DNA of 7,308 nt from an uncultured Pseudomonadota bacterium. Lineage in GTDB: Bacteria; Lernaellota; Lernaellaia; Lernaellales; Lernaellaceae. Shown here piece after piece: positions 1 to 6,959 of the stretch. The stretch's first letter is position 1. Each line of letters begins with the position of its first letter. Location of the stretch: positions 1 through 7,308 of the forward strand of contig CALBTQ010000688.1 in the NCBI GenBank assembly GCA_937967875.1, read 5' to 3'. Under the pieces are notes generated by a model. The model saw only the letters and a list, made by a program, of their open reading frames with translations. It did not search any database and was not told where the DNA came from. A program made the position numbers and the translations under genes.

Positions 1-47
1 GACCACCGAGATCTACACTCTTTCCCTACACGACGCTCTTCCGATCT
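1..47 (+). other. Illumina TruSeq P5/Read-1 adapter (contamination)
   Basis: These bases match the TruSeq universal adapter from within P5 (GACCACCGAGATCTACAC) to the end of the Read-1 primer site (CGACGCTCTTCCGATCT). Genomic sequence starts at 48. Read on the minus strand, the adapter extends the kinase frame with the artefactual peptide GRASCRERV, a tail familiar from adapter-contaminated protein records. It should be trimmed before any gene calling. Confidence 0.98.
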
Positions 48-717
48 TGAGCACCGCGTGAATGTTCGCCGCCGCGAAGGCGGGCCGTCCGGCGACGAGA
101 AAGAACAGCGTCATACCCAGGCTGTAGATGTCCGCGCGCGCGTCGACGTTCGGCGAACCGCTGATCTGTTCGGGAGCGAGGTAATGCGGCGTGCCCAGCA
201 CGCTGCCGTCGACGGTCACCGACAGGTCGCCCTCGAGCTTGGCCAGACCGAAGTCCGACAGCTTCACCGTTCGGCCCTCGTGCAGCAGAATGTTCGAGGG
301 TTTGACGTCGCGATGAATGAACCCCCGCTCGTGCGCGTAGGCCAGCGCCATGGCCGTTTGCTCGACGATCGCCAGCGCCTCGTCGACCGGCAGCGGCCCG
401 CCGGTGATCACCTTGTCCTGCGCCGAGGGACCCTCGACCAGCTCCATCGTCAGATACGGCCGGCCGTCGACTTCGCCGAAGGCATAGGCCCGCACGATGT
501 GTTCATGCCGCAGCGCGCCCAGCGTTTCGGCCTCGCGCTCGAAGCGCCGAACATTGGCTTCCGCGAACATCGCGTCCTCGGTCATCACCTTGACCGCCAC
601 CGCGCGCCCGTCGCTTTTGCGCACGGCGCGGTACACCTCGGCCATGCCGCCGCGCCCCAAGGGCGTCAGGTCGGTCAGGCCCGAGATTTTCTTCAAGGTC
701 GGTTTGAACGGGGTCAT
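48..717 (-). CDS. Hanks-type serine/threonine protein kinase, C-terminus missing (contig end)
   Basis: PknB/Stk-like kinase that would phosphorylate Ser/Thr residues of cytoplasmic targets. Only about 223 genuine residues are present. The catalytic core is intact as far as it goes: glycine-rich loop GRGGMAEVY (21-29), ATP-binding lysine K43 in AVKVM, helix-C glutamate probably E62, catalytic loop HRDVKPSN (135-142, D137), DFG 155-157, an activation loop with several Thr/Ser (T168, S172, T176), APE 181-183, and DIYSLG (196-201). The domain starts almost at the N-terminus. Anything after it (rest of the C-lobe, membrane helix, sensor domain) is lost. The ATG at 717 has a purine-rich SD (GAGGGGG, 728-722) and begins 9 bp after the upstream stop, so co-transcription with that membrane protein gene is likely. 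Residues after about 223 come from adapter. The substrate is unknown. The kinase assignment is very secure; its role is not. Confidence 0.96.
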
Positions 718-726
718 GCATCCCCC

Positions 727-1278
727 TCAGGCGGGCGCTTTCTCGCGCAGGGCGACGATCCGCTCGCGCAACGCGCCGGCGGCCAGCACCGCTGCGCCCA
801 GCACTACCAGCGGCACGCCGATCAGCCGCACGAAATGCAGCGCGTCTTCCGGCAGCAACAACAGCGGCAACGCCTGCGACGAGGCGAGAAGCACGGCCAG
901 GCCGTTGAGCCAGCGCCACATCGGTTTGCGTTTGCGCGCGAGATTGAGGTAGAGCGCCACGCCCACGCTGATGGGCGCGAACAGCAACACCATCAGGATC
1001 TTCCAGGTGTTGACCAGCTCCAACTCGGTGCGCACTTCGATGAACTCGGGGAGGTCGCCGAATTGTTCGCGCAGGATGCGTTCGCGTTCGGCGGGAACGC
1101 CGGGGGTGAAACGGCGGCGGGCGTCGCGGCGTTTGATCTGCTCCAGGTCGTGCTGCTTGCGCGCGCTGTAGCCGGCCAGTTGCGTTTCGAGCACGTAACG
1201 ATAGCCGAAGGCCGCGCCCAGCGCGATCAGCACGCTGAAGGTGATCATCAATCCGCGTCGGAAGGGACCGGCCGCCAC
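727..1278 (-). CDS. Unrecognised four-helix membrane protein (183 aa)
   Basis: I do not recognise a family. The predicted protein has four hydrophobic segments at about residues 9-29, 93-113, 121-141 and 150-170. Between the first and second lies a charged stretch (about 30-92) rich in Arg, Lys, Glu and Asp, with LEQIKRRDARRRF and PAERERILREQF, likely helical. A basic loop (ARKRK, 114-118) between helices 2 and 3 suggests a cytoplasmic face there. The C-terminus is charged and short. The GTG start at 1278 is chosen because AGGGAG (1290-1285) sits 6 bases upstream; a Met at residue 11 is the alternative. The gene lies 33 bp after glpC and 9 bp before the kinase, so it is probably part of the same transcript. 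It could be a partner or target of the kinase, or a membrane factor for the dehydrogenase; nothing in the sequence decides this. Confidence 0.8.
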   Translation of the reverse strand: MAAGPFRRGLMITFSVLIALGAAFGYRYVLETQLAGYSARKQHDLEQIKRRDARRRFTPGVPAERERILREQFGDLPEFIEVRTELELVNTWKILMVLLFAPISVGVALYLNLARKRKPMWRWLNGLAVLLASSQALPLLLLPEDALHFVRLIGVPLVVLGAAVLAAGALRERIVALREKAPA

Positions 1279-1300
1279 ATCGCTCTCCCTGTGAATTACA

Positions 1301-1313
1301 AGGATTCGATCCT
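1301..1313. repeat. Short inverted repeat at the glpC stop codon
   Basis: AGGAT-TCG-ATCCT is a perfect 5-bp inverted repeat with a 3-base loop. It overlaps the TAG stop of glpC (1314-1312) in the gap before the 183-aa membrane protein gene. No U-tract follows, so it is not a convincing intrinsic terminator. It may be a weak stem or chance. Confidence 0.3.
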
Positions 1314-2550
1314 ACTTGCTCGGCGGCGAATCGGCAAGCGCCTCGGCCAGCACCTGGGCCGGGTGTTTCGTGGGCACGCCGGTCAGATGCGTGATCTGCA
1401 TCCGGCAGCCTTCGCATTCGGACAGCACGACCTGCGGCTTCCATTCGGCCACGCGCGCCGCGACGTTCGCGCCGATCGCCCGCGCCAGATCGCCGGTCTT
1501 GGCCTTCATGCCGTAGGTGCCCGCCAGCCCGCAACAGCCCGCGTCCAGCACGCGCACGCGCACGCCGGGAATTTCGTTGAGCAGCCCCGGCGCGTTGGCC
1601 CCGAAGCCCAGGGCGGTCAGGTGGCACGCCTCGTGGAAAGCCGCGTCGACCGGCGTTTCCTTGAACCGCAGGTTCAGCTCGCCCTCGTCCCGCAGCCGGC
1701 GCAGGTAGGTGAACAGGTCGACGACCTTCTCGTACACGCCCTGCCCGTCGATGCCCAACGGCTCGCCGCTTTCGTGCGACAACGCCAGCGCGCAACTGGG
1801 CGAGCCGACGACGATCGCCTCGCAGCCCTCGTCCAACGCCTGTTTGAGCGACGCGATGTTGAACTCGTTCTGCTTGCGCGCATGATCGAAATGGCCCGCG
1901 CCCACCAGCGCCGCGCCGCAACATTGCTGCGGTGGAATGTGCACCTCGACGCCCGCCGCTTCCAGCACGCGCAGGATGGCGTGACCGGCCGCCGGCTCGT
2001 TCGAGTCGGTGAAGCAGCCGTAGAAATAGGCGACCTTGCGCTTGCCCGCCGGCGACTTGTGCTTTTTGAGGAAGGTCGAGAAGCGCTGCTTGGCGAACGG
2101 CGGCATCGGCGCGCGCCGGTCGATGCCGAAGAGTTTTTCGGCGAACCACCGCGCCAGCTTCCAGCGCAGCATCAGCATCGCGATCGGCCGGAAGCGCGCG
2201 CCCCACGGGCTGAGCAAATGCGCGTGGGTCATCAGTTGCGTGGCCAGACCGTAGCCGTGCTTGCGCGCGTAGCGCTGCTTGGCGAACAGGTTGATTTCGG
2301 CGATCGGCACGTCGGCCGGGCAGACCGTCTGGCAGCGATGGCAGCCGGTGCACAGCGTGATCCACGAGCCCTCGACCGGCTCGCCGCGCCCGCGAAACCG
2401 CTGGGCGTCGGGACCGGCCTGCTTGGGGCCGGGAAAATCGGCGGTCACCTGCGCCACCGGGCAGGCGGTCACGCAGATCGTGCATTTGATGCACGGATCG
2501 AACAGAGTGTCGGGGCGCAGCGGTTCGACGATGCGTTTGCGTTTGATCAT
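1312..2550 (-). CDS. glpC: Anaerobic glycerol-3-phosphate dehydrogenase subunit C (iron-sulfur, membrane-associated)
   Basis: GlpC is the electron-transfer subunit that in the E. coli enzyme ties the GlpAB dimer to the inner membrane and hands electrons to menaquinone. The 412-aa protein is close to the family's usual size (about 400). It carries two 4Fe-4S ferredoxin motifs, C20-x2-C23-x2-C26-x3-C30-P and C67-x2-C70-x2-C73-x3-C77-P. Two cysteine-rich CCG-type domains follow, as in HdrD and related quinone-linked oxidoreductases: C179 with CCG at 210-212 and C253, then H306/C309 with CCG at 339-341 and C379/C382. There is no obvious classical transmembrane helix, so membrane attachment is inferred from the family. 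The ATG at 2550 overlaps the glpB stop as ATGA, implying translational coupling; a purine-rich GGGGGTGAG serves as SD. An upstream in-frame ATG at 2571 inside glpB is less likely. The C-terminus is followed by 33 bp before the next gene. Confidence 0.95.
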   Translation of the reverse strand: MIKRKRIVEPLRPDTLFDPCIKCTICVTACPVAQVTADFPGPKQAGPDAQRFRGRGEPVEGSWITLCTGCHRCQTVCPADVPIAEINLFAKQRYARKHGYGLATQLMTHAHLLSPWGARFRPIAMLMLRWKLARWFAEKLFGIDRRAPMPPFAKQRFSTFLKKHKSPAGKRKVAYFYGCFTDSNEPAAGHAILRVLEAAGVEVHIPPQQCCGAALVGAGHFDHARKQNEFNIASLKQALDEGCEAIVVGSPSCALALSHESGEPLGIDGQGVYEKVVDLFTYLRRLRDEGELNLRFKETPVDAAFHEACHLTALGFGANAPGLLNEIPGVRVRVLDAGCCGLAGTYGMKAKTGDLARAIGANVAARVAEWKPQVVLSECEGCRMQITHLTGVPTKHPAQVLAEALADSPPSK

Positions 2551-3782
2551 GCGCTCACCCCCGCGGCCCAACGACCGGCGACCGTGCCGGTGGCCAACGC
2601 GACGCCGCCGCCGCTTCGTTCGCGGTAGGGGTCGAAGCCGGCCAGAATGTCGCCGCAGGCGAAAAGGTTCTCGTACAGCGGCCCGCCGTCACCGAGCGGC
2701 CGCAGGAGTTCGTCCACCTCGACGCCCGCGCCGAGCGCCGGGTGTCCCTGGGTGGTGAGAAATTTTTCGGCGAAGAACCGCCCGCCGTCCCAACCGCGCA
2801 CCGGCAGGTTGAAGATCGGTTCGCGCAGCCGGTATCGGTCGCTGACCAACCCGCCGGTGACCAGGTGGCCGGCGGCAAGCACGTAACTGTCGGCGATTTC
2901 CAAGCGCTCGTTCGCCCCGGCCTTGACCCACACGCCGCGCACCTGCCCGTCGGCGGTGCGCGCGCCCACGGCCCGCGCGGCGGCAATGATCCGCACACCC
3001 GCATCCAGCGCCGTGCGCCGCAGCGCGCGGATCATCCGTACGCCGGCCAGCCCCGGCGGCAGGCCCGGCATTTCCAGCAACGTGCCGCCGAAAATCTCCT
3101 CGACATGCCGCTTGATCTCCGTGGCGCGTTCCGCGTCCAGCACGTTGGGAACGGCCACGGTCTTGCCCGGCGCCAGTTCCTTCAAAAATTCCCCGAGCGC
3201 CGTACAGCGATCCGGCGCGCACAACTGCCCGGCGATGCCCACCGCGTCGCGTCGCCCCTGCTCGAAGCCGTAGGACAACGACGCGATGGCGCGACCTGTG
3301 CGCCGCCCCAGTTCGGCGGCGATCATCCCCTCGGCGAAGTTGCGGAAGAAGCCGACATTGCACACCACGTCGATCTGCGCCGGATCGCCGTGCATCGTGT
3401 CGGGCACCAGCCCGGTCAGGCGGATCGTGCCCAGCGCCGTCGCCACGCGCCGCAGCGTTTCGCCGCTGCCGTGGTACACCAGCCCCTGCGCATCCAGCCG
3501 CGCGATGAAGCTGGTCAGCGCCTCGCGCACCATCGCCGCGCCGACTTTCGCGTACGGATGCTCCGGACGACTGCCGGTCAGTTTGACGATCTCGACCAAC
3601 GGATTTTCCGCCGGCGGACCATCCGGGTCGGGATAGGCCAGCACGTCGATGCAGCCGGAAAACAGATGATGCGCGCCCTGGCCCGCTTGCAGGATGGTCA
3701 CTTCCGCGCCGGCCTGCGCCGCTTCCAACGATGCGGTCAGCCCCGCGATGCCTCCGCCGATAATCAATACCCGCCGCCTCAT
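2547..3782 (-). CDS. glpB: Anaerobic glycerol-3-phosphate dehydrogenase subunit B (flavoprotein)
   Basis: GlpB is the second flavoprotein of the GlpABC complex and is thought to relay electrons from GlpA's FAD toward GlpC. The 411-aa product is near the size of E. coli GlpB (about 419). It opens with a dinucleotide-binding Rossmann fingerprint, VLIIGGGIAGLTAS (G9-x-G11-x-x-G14), followed by E20. The segment LFSGCIDVLAY (40-50) is characteristic of this family. Near the C-terminus CGDILAGFDPYRERSGGG (about 375-392), followed by ALATGTVAGRWA, is the second flavin-binding region typical of FAD-dependent oxidoreductases. The ATG at 3782 overlaps the glpA stop as ATGA and has an SD (GAGGA) ending about 6-7 bases upstream inside glpA. 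The frame stays open further upstream into glpA, but that part is shadow sequence. Its stop overlaps the glpC start in the same way, so the three subunits are probably made in a coupled ratio. Confidence 0.95.
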   Translation of the reverse strand: MRRRVLIIGGGIAGLTASLEAAQAGAEVTILQAGQGAHHLFSGCIDVLAYPDPDGPPAENPLVEIVKLTGSRPEHPYAKVGAAMVREALTSFIARLDAQGLVYHGSGETLRRVATALGTIRLTGLVPDTMHGDPAQIDVVCNVGFFRNFAEGMIAAELGRRTGRAIASLSYGFEQGRRDAVGIAGQLCAPDRCTALGEFLKELAPGKTVAVPNVLDAERATEIKRHVEEIFGGTLLEMPGLPPGLAGVRMIRALRRTALDAGVRIIAAARAVGARTADGQVRGVWVKAGANERLEIADSYVLAAGHLVTGGLVSDRYRLREPIFNLPVRGWDGGRFFAEKFLTTQGHPALGAGVEVDELLRPLGDGGPLYENLFACGDILAGFDPYRERSGGGVALATGTVAGRWAAGVSA

Positions 3783-5320
3783 GACCGATCCTCGCGATCC
3801 ATGTTGAACAAGGTGCAATACAACGCGAAGTTCAACGCCTCCTCGCGGAGCTGATCGCCCCACAGCACCGGGTTGATGCCCGAAAAACGCTGTTCGAGGA
3901 ACCGCCCGAGCACGCGCGCGGCCTCGCCGGGTTTGACCAGCCCCTCGGCCTGCATCAGCGCCAATCCGCGATACGAGCACAGGCCGCCCTGGCACGGACC
4001 CATGCCCAGGCGGGTGCGGTGCTGCACGTCGGCCAGGTCGGCGCGTCCGTTGAGTTCGGGGAGAATGGCGCGGATCGCCTCGCGGCTGACCATCTCGCAT
4101 TCGCAGATCATTTCGCCCGGCGCCGTTTCGTTCAGCCGCGCCAGGCGCTCGTAGCGGCGGTAGTGCGGCGTGCGCTTCGCGTCGCGCAGCGGCGTCTCGG
4201 CCGTACGGCAGCGCACGTCGACGTTGAGCAACTCGCACACTTTGTCGGCGGTTTTCTCGGCCATCAGGCGGTAGGTCGTCAGCTTGCCGCCGACGATGCT
4301 CACCAACCCCGGCGCGTTGTCGCGCACGCCGTGATCGAGCACGAAAAAGCCGCGGCTGATGTTGCGCCCGTCACCCGCCGCTTCCTCTTCCTGGTACAGC
4401 GGCCGCACGCCGGCGTAGGCGCGCAGGGTGCGTCCGGAGGAAAAATCGGGCACCAGGTCGATGCCCTCGGAGAGCAGCACGTCCAGCTCGCGATCCTCGA
4501 TGATCAACCCGTCGGGCGACGGCACGGTGATGCTCGTGGTGCCGATGATGCTCGTCGGGCCGTTGGGGATGATCAGGTCCGCGTCCGACGGCATGCGGCA
4601 ACGGTTGATCACCCGGTCGCAGAAGCGACGGTTCATGATCACCAGACTGCCCTTGGACAGCGTCATGCCGACCTTCACCCCGGCCAGCGCGGCCAACGGC
4701 TTGCCCCAGCCGCCGGCGGCCAGCACGGTCACGTCGGCCTGAACCTCGTGCTCGCCCTCGTCGTCGCGATAGCGCACGCCCACCACGCGGTCGCCCGCGC
4801 GCAGAAAATCGATCACCTGGGAATGAATGCGGATGTGCGCGCCGTCGCGCTGGGCCGCGCGGGCGTTTTCCTGGGAGAGCAGAAACGGATCGACCGCCGC
4901 GTCGGGCAAACGCAGGGCGCGGGTGATGTTCGGATTGAGCGCGGGCTCGAGCTGCAGGGCGTCGGCGACGTCCAGCGGCTCGCATTCGATGCCCGCCTCG
5001 TCGCAGCCCTGGCGCAGTCGATCGTAGTAGGAGGGGTCGTCGCCCGGCAATTCGACCGACAAGCCGCCGGTGGGTTCCACGCAGTGCGGCGCGATCTTGC
5101 GGACGATCAGGTTTTCGTCGATGCACTCCTTGGCCGCGATGGGGTCCTTCACCGCGTAGCGCACGCCGCTGTGCAGCAGGCCGTGGCAGCGGCCGGTGGC
5201 CCCGTAGGCCAGGTCGCGTTGTTCCAGGAGAATGACGCCGACGCCGCGTTGGGCCAGGTCGCGGGCTACGCCGCAACCGGTCACGCCGCCGCCGACGACC
5301 ACAACTTCGGTTCGTTCCAC
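3779..5320 (-). CDS. glpA: Anaerobic glycerol-3-phosphate dehydrogenase subunit A (catalytic, FAD)
   Basis: GlpA oxidises sn-glycerol-3-phosphate to dihydroxyacetone phosphate using FAD, in anaerobic or low-oxygen respiration. The 513-aa protein is slightly shorter than E. coli GlpA (about 542) but complete. It shows an N-terminal FAD fingerprint VVVVGGGVTGCGVARDLA (G10-x-G12-x-x-G15), ATGRCHGLLHSGVRYA (41-56) typical of the GlpA/GlpD fold, NRCRMPSDADLIIPNG (about 239-254) followed by IIGTTS, and VGGKLTTYR (343-351). A C-terminal BFD-type [2Fe-2S]-binding segment has four cysteines, C406-x-C408 and C443-x4-C448; these and the glpBC neighbours separate it from aerobic GlpD. The GTG at 5320 is chosen because AAGGAG (5330-5325) lies just upstream; an in-frame ATG at 5353 has no SD. 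It is first gene of a glpA-glpB-glpC run, with a candidate promoter and an inverted repeat in the 115-bp gap upstream. Confidence 0.96.
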   Translation of the reverse strand: MERTEVVVVGGGVTGCGVARDLAQRGVGVILLEQRDLAYGATGRCHGLLHSGVRYAVKDPIAAKECIDENLIVRKIAPHCVEPTGGLSVELPGDDPSYYDRLRQGCDEAGIECEPLDVADALQLEPALNPNITRALRLPDAAVDPFLLSQENARAAQRDGAHIRIHSQVIDFLRAGDRVVGVRYRDDEGEHEVQADVTVLAAGGWGKPLAALAGVKVGMTLSKGSLVIMNRRFCDRVINRCRMPSDADLIIPNGPTSIIGTTSITVPSPDGLIIEDRELDVLLSEGIDLVPDFSSGRTLRAYAGVRPLYQEEEAAGDGRNISRGFFVLDHGVRDNAPGLVSIVGGKLTTYRLMAEKTADKVCELLNVDVRCRTAETPLRDAKRTPHYRRYERLARLNETAPGEMICECEMVSREAIRAILPELNGRADLADVQHRTRLGMGPCQGGLCSYRGLALMQAEGLVKPGEAARVLGRFLEQRFSGINPVLWGDQLREEALNFALYCTLFNMDREDRS

Positions 5321-5331
5321 GTTGCTCCTTC

Positions 5332-5379
5332 CATCGCCGCCGCCGAGATGCATTCACCGGGGGGAGTCAAACGGCGATG
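5332..5379 (-). promoter_or_regulatory. Inverted repeat in the glpA 5' leader, next to the SD
   Basis: On the minus strand CATCGCCG (5379-5372) is exactly complementary to CGGCGATG (5339-5332), with further G-U pairs possible just inside and outside and about 32 bases between. The downstream arm ends one base before the GAAGGAG SD region of glpA. In RNA it could form a stem beside the ribosome binding site; as DNA it could be an operator half-site pair. The repeat is seen directly; any function is inference. Confidence 0.4.
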
Positions 5380-5384
5380 AGGTC

Positions 5385-5413
5385 CTTTTAACGAGGAAGC
5401 CGCGCCTTGTCCA
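5385..5413 (-). promoter_or_regulatory. Candidate sigma70-type promoter of the glpABC operon
   Basis: Minus-strand TGGACA (5413-5408, 5 of 6 to the -35 consensus) lies 17 bases from TAAAAG (5390-5385, 4 of 6 to the -10 consensus). Transcription would start near 5378, leaving a leader of about 58 bases before the GTG of glpA. It lies in the gap between the flippase-like gene stop (5436) and glpA, where a promoter is expected. The start site would fall within the upstream arm of the inverted repeat. Confidence 0.4.
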
Positions 5414-5435
5414 GAGGAATGATGCACCGCAGCAT

Positions 5436-6449
5436 TCAGTCGTTTTCTTTAGATAATTCTTTGTCCAGTTCGTCGGCCGCGTCGCCGAAGCGGTTCTGGA
5501 ACAGCAGCAGCACCACCGCGCCGACCAGCACCGCGAACCACAGCGTGGCGATGCGGATGATCAACGTGGCCGCGGCTGCCGGCGCTTTGGTCAGCTTCGC
5601 CGCGCCCATCAGCGCTTCGCTTTGCAGCATCCCGACCATGCTGCCTTCGGTCACGCCCAACCCACCGGGGCTGACCACGCCCACGATCGTCCCCAGCGCA
5701 TAAATGAACGCCGCCGCCAGCAGGTTCGGGTGCGCGGTGAAGGCATTCAGCGTGATCCAAAAGCCCAAACATTCGCAAAACCACGCCGCCACCGACCAGA
5801 TCGTCGCGATCAGCAGCGGGAAAAACCGCACCAGGCGGTAGGTCGACTCGTAGGCCTCGCGCAGCTTGTGCCCGATCTTGCTGAGGAAGGAAATTTTCTC
5901 CAGCAGCCCGATCATCCACAGGCTGATGCGCCGGCTGCCGACCAGACCGATGAACGCGCCCAGGACGATCACCACCGCGGCGAGCACGGCGATCGACGAT
6001 TCGTCGACGGTGAAGGTCACCAGCCCGGCCAGGCTGATCACCACCAGGGCGACGAAGTCGGTCAGGCGCTCGGCGATGACGATCGGCGCGGAGGTGGCGA
6101 TCGGCGTGCGGTTGGCTTGCTTGAGCAGCACCGTCTTGAGCAGTTCGCCGATCTTCCCCGGGCTGATCGTCATGATCAGACCCGACAGGAAAATGATGAA
6201 GCTGTCCTTTTTCGGCAGCGGAATCTTCAACGTGCGCAGGTAAAAATCCCACTTGAGAAAACGGAAGACGTAATTGGCGAAGGCCAGCGCCAGCAGCAGC
6301 GGGAACAGCCTCCAGGAGAACGACGACAGCGCCTCCGACAGGTCGCTCCAGCCCGAGTAGACCACCAGCAGCAGATACAGCAATCCGCCCAGGGCGATCC
6401 CCACCAGCAATTTGCCTTTCAGGCGTTGGAGCAGGCTTTCGTGCGCCAC
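5436..6449 (-). CDS. Flippase-like integral membrane protein, LPG-synthase TM family (YbhN/AglD/MprF-N-like)
   Basis: Polytopic inner-membrane protein of the lysylphosphatidylglycerol synthase TM family (PF03706), the domain that in MprF flips aminoacylated lipids and in other members is linked to lipid or glycolipid handling. The 337 aa match a stand-alone domain; there is no soluble aminoacyl-transferase part, so it is not a full MprF. Family hallmarks are SPGKIGELLK (96-105), the AERLTD segment (126-131), SPGGLGVTEGS (260-270) and a late helix with R299 and W304. Hydrophobic segments lie at about 12-31, 47-66, 131-147, 152-171, 208-230, 240-262 and 296-317; the tail is acidic. The GTG at 6449 is preferred because AGGGAGG (6460-6454) precedes it; the in-frame ATG at 6506 has no SD and would overlap a possible promoter. 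The actual substrate cannot be told from sequence. It sits 64 bp after the tail-like gene and 115 bp before glpA and is probably its own unit. Confidence 0.88.
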   Translation of the reverse strand: MAHESLLQRLKGKLLVGIALGGLLYLLLVVYSGWSDLSEALSSFSWRLFPLLLALAFANYVFRFLKWDFYLRTLKIPLPKKDSFIIFLSGLIMTISPGKIGELLKTVLLKQANRTPIATSAPIVIAERLTDFVALVVISLAGLVTFTVDESSIAVLAAVVIVLGAFIGLVGSRRISLWMIGLLEKISFLSKIGHKLREAYESTYRLVRFFPLLIATIWSVAAWFCECLGFWITLNAFTAHPNLLAAAFIYALGTIVGVVSPGGLGVTEGSMVGMLQSEALMGAAKLTKAPAAAATLIIRIATLWFAVLVGAVVLLLFQNRFGDAADELDKELSKEND

Positions 6450-6477
6450 GCGTCCTCCCTCTCCGGAAAAGGACTGT

Positions 6478-6506
6478 ACTTTATTGATTCGCCGCCGCAC
6501 ATGCAA
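6478..6506 (-). promoter_or_regulatory. Weak candidate promoter of the flippase-like gene
   Basis: Minus-strand TTGCAT (6506-6501) and TAAAGT (6483-6478) are 17 bases apart, matching consensus at 3 and 4 of 6 positions. The region GAATCAATAAAGTACAGT is clearly more AT-rich than its surroundings and lies between the preceding stop (6514) and the SD of the GTG at 6449. The match is weak. Confidence 0.25.
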
Positions 6507-6513
6507 GCGCCGC

Positions 6514-6948
6514 CTACACCTGTTCGTGATAGCGGACGACCAGGTGCAGCGTCACCTCGACCACGCCCGCGTTATTCGCCGGCGCGCAGCGGCTCCGTTG
6601 CACGAGGGTGTCGATCGCCGCCCCGGCGCGCGCCGGATCGACCAGCACGGCGTGTTGCATGTCGGCCAGCAGCAGCCCGGCGCGGTCGAACGCCTCGTTG
6701 CCGAAGGGCGCGTCCACGTAACCGTGCAGCTCGAAAGCGGCGGTGTGCGCCGTCAGGTTGCAGGGCAGCGCGCGGCTTTGATCGTCGCGGGCGACCACGG
6801 CGATCAGCGGCAGCGGATCGAGCTCGGCCGGCTGCGGCGGATGATCCAACACCTTGGCGACGGTCAGATTGTAGCCGTCGGCGGCGTCGATCGCCGCGCA
6901 GGCGGTTTGCAGATGCGCAAAAATATCGGCGTGTTTGGCTCGGCTCAT
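6514..6948 (-). CDS. Hypothetical 144-aa protein resembling phage tail-terminator/neck proteins
   Basis: There is no motif that fixes the function, but the overall pattern resembles small tailed-phage head-tail joining or tail-terminator proteins: an N-terminal helix (HADIFAHLQTACAAI, 6-20), a GYNLTVAKVLDHPPQP segment (25-40), a hydrophobic strand PLPLIAVVARDDQS (45-58), a strand with ELHGYVDAP (73-81), a helix AFDRAGLLLADMQHAVLVD (86-104), and a final strand pair VVEVTLHLVVRYHE (129-142). Those proteins form a ring that closes the tail tube. It has no signal peptide or membrane helix. The ATG at 6948 has a near-perfect SD (AAGGAGG, 6960-6954) that overlaps the stop of the 66-aa gene, so the two are a tight operon. 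No other phage genes are in the window, so it may be a prophage remnant, a phage-derived device or a chance likeness. The gene is real; the phage link is tentative. Confidence 0.75.
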   Translation of the reverse strand: MSRAKHADIFAHLQTACAAIDAADGYNLTVAKVLDHPPQPAELDPLPLIAVVARDDQSRALPCNLTAHTAAFELHGYVDAPFGNEAFDRAGLLLADMQHAVLVDPARAGAAIDTLVQRSRCAPANNAGVVEVTLHLVVRYHEQV

Positions 6949-6959
6949 GACGCCCTCCT

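Noticed and set aside
1301..1313. Intrinsic terminator after glpC
   Set aside because: The stem is only 5 bp and has no following U run, so I list it only as a small inverted repeat.
58..2628. 856-codon open frame on the plus strand
   Set aside because: It runs antisense to kinase, membrane protein and glpC, all of which have clear family motifs or SDs. Its product is rich in Arg, His, Gln and Ala in the way typical of antisense shadows in high-GC DNA, with no domain.
2742..3854. 370-codon plus-strand open frame opposite glpB
   Set aside because: It has the same shadow composition and lies antisense to a gene with clear flavin motifs.
3783..4238. N-terminal extension of glpB into glpA
   Set aside because: The frame is open by chance. 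GlpB family proteins start at the Rossmann fold, and the ATGA overlap with an SD marks the start at 3782.
4019..5380. 453-codon plus-strand open frame opposite glpA
   Set aside because: It is antisense to a well-supported glpA, has low-complexity His/Gln/Arg/Ala composition and no SD or recognisable motif.
5380..5435. Intrinsic terminator after the flippase-like gene
   Set aside because: The gap contains no stable GC stem followed by a U-tract on the minus strand; ATGC...GCAT is only a 4-bp match.
6450..6506. Longer flippase-like protein starting at ATG 6506
   Set aside because: There is no SD before 6506, while the GTG at 6449 has AGGGAGG just upstream. The extra 19 residues are basic and unlike the family.
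5622..6950. 442-codon plus-strand open frame opposite the flippase-like and tail-like genes
   Set aside because: It is rich in Gln, Asp, His and Arg with no domain, and spans two minus-strand genes and the gap between them.
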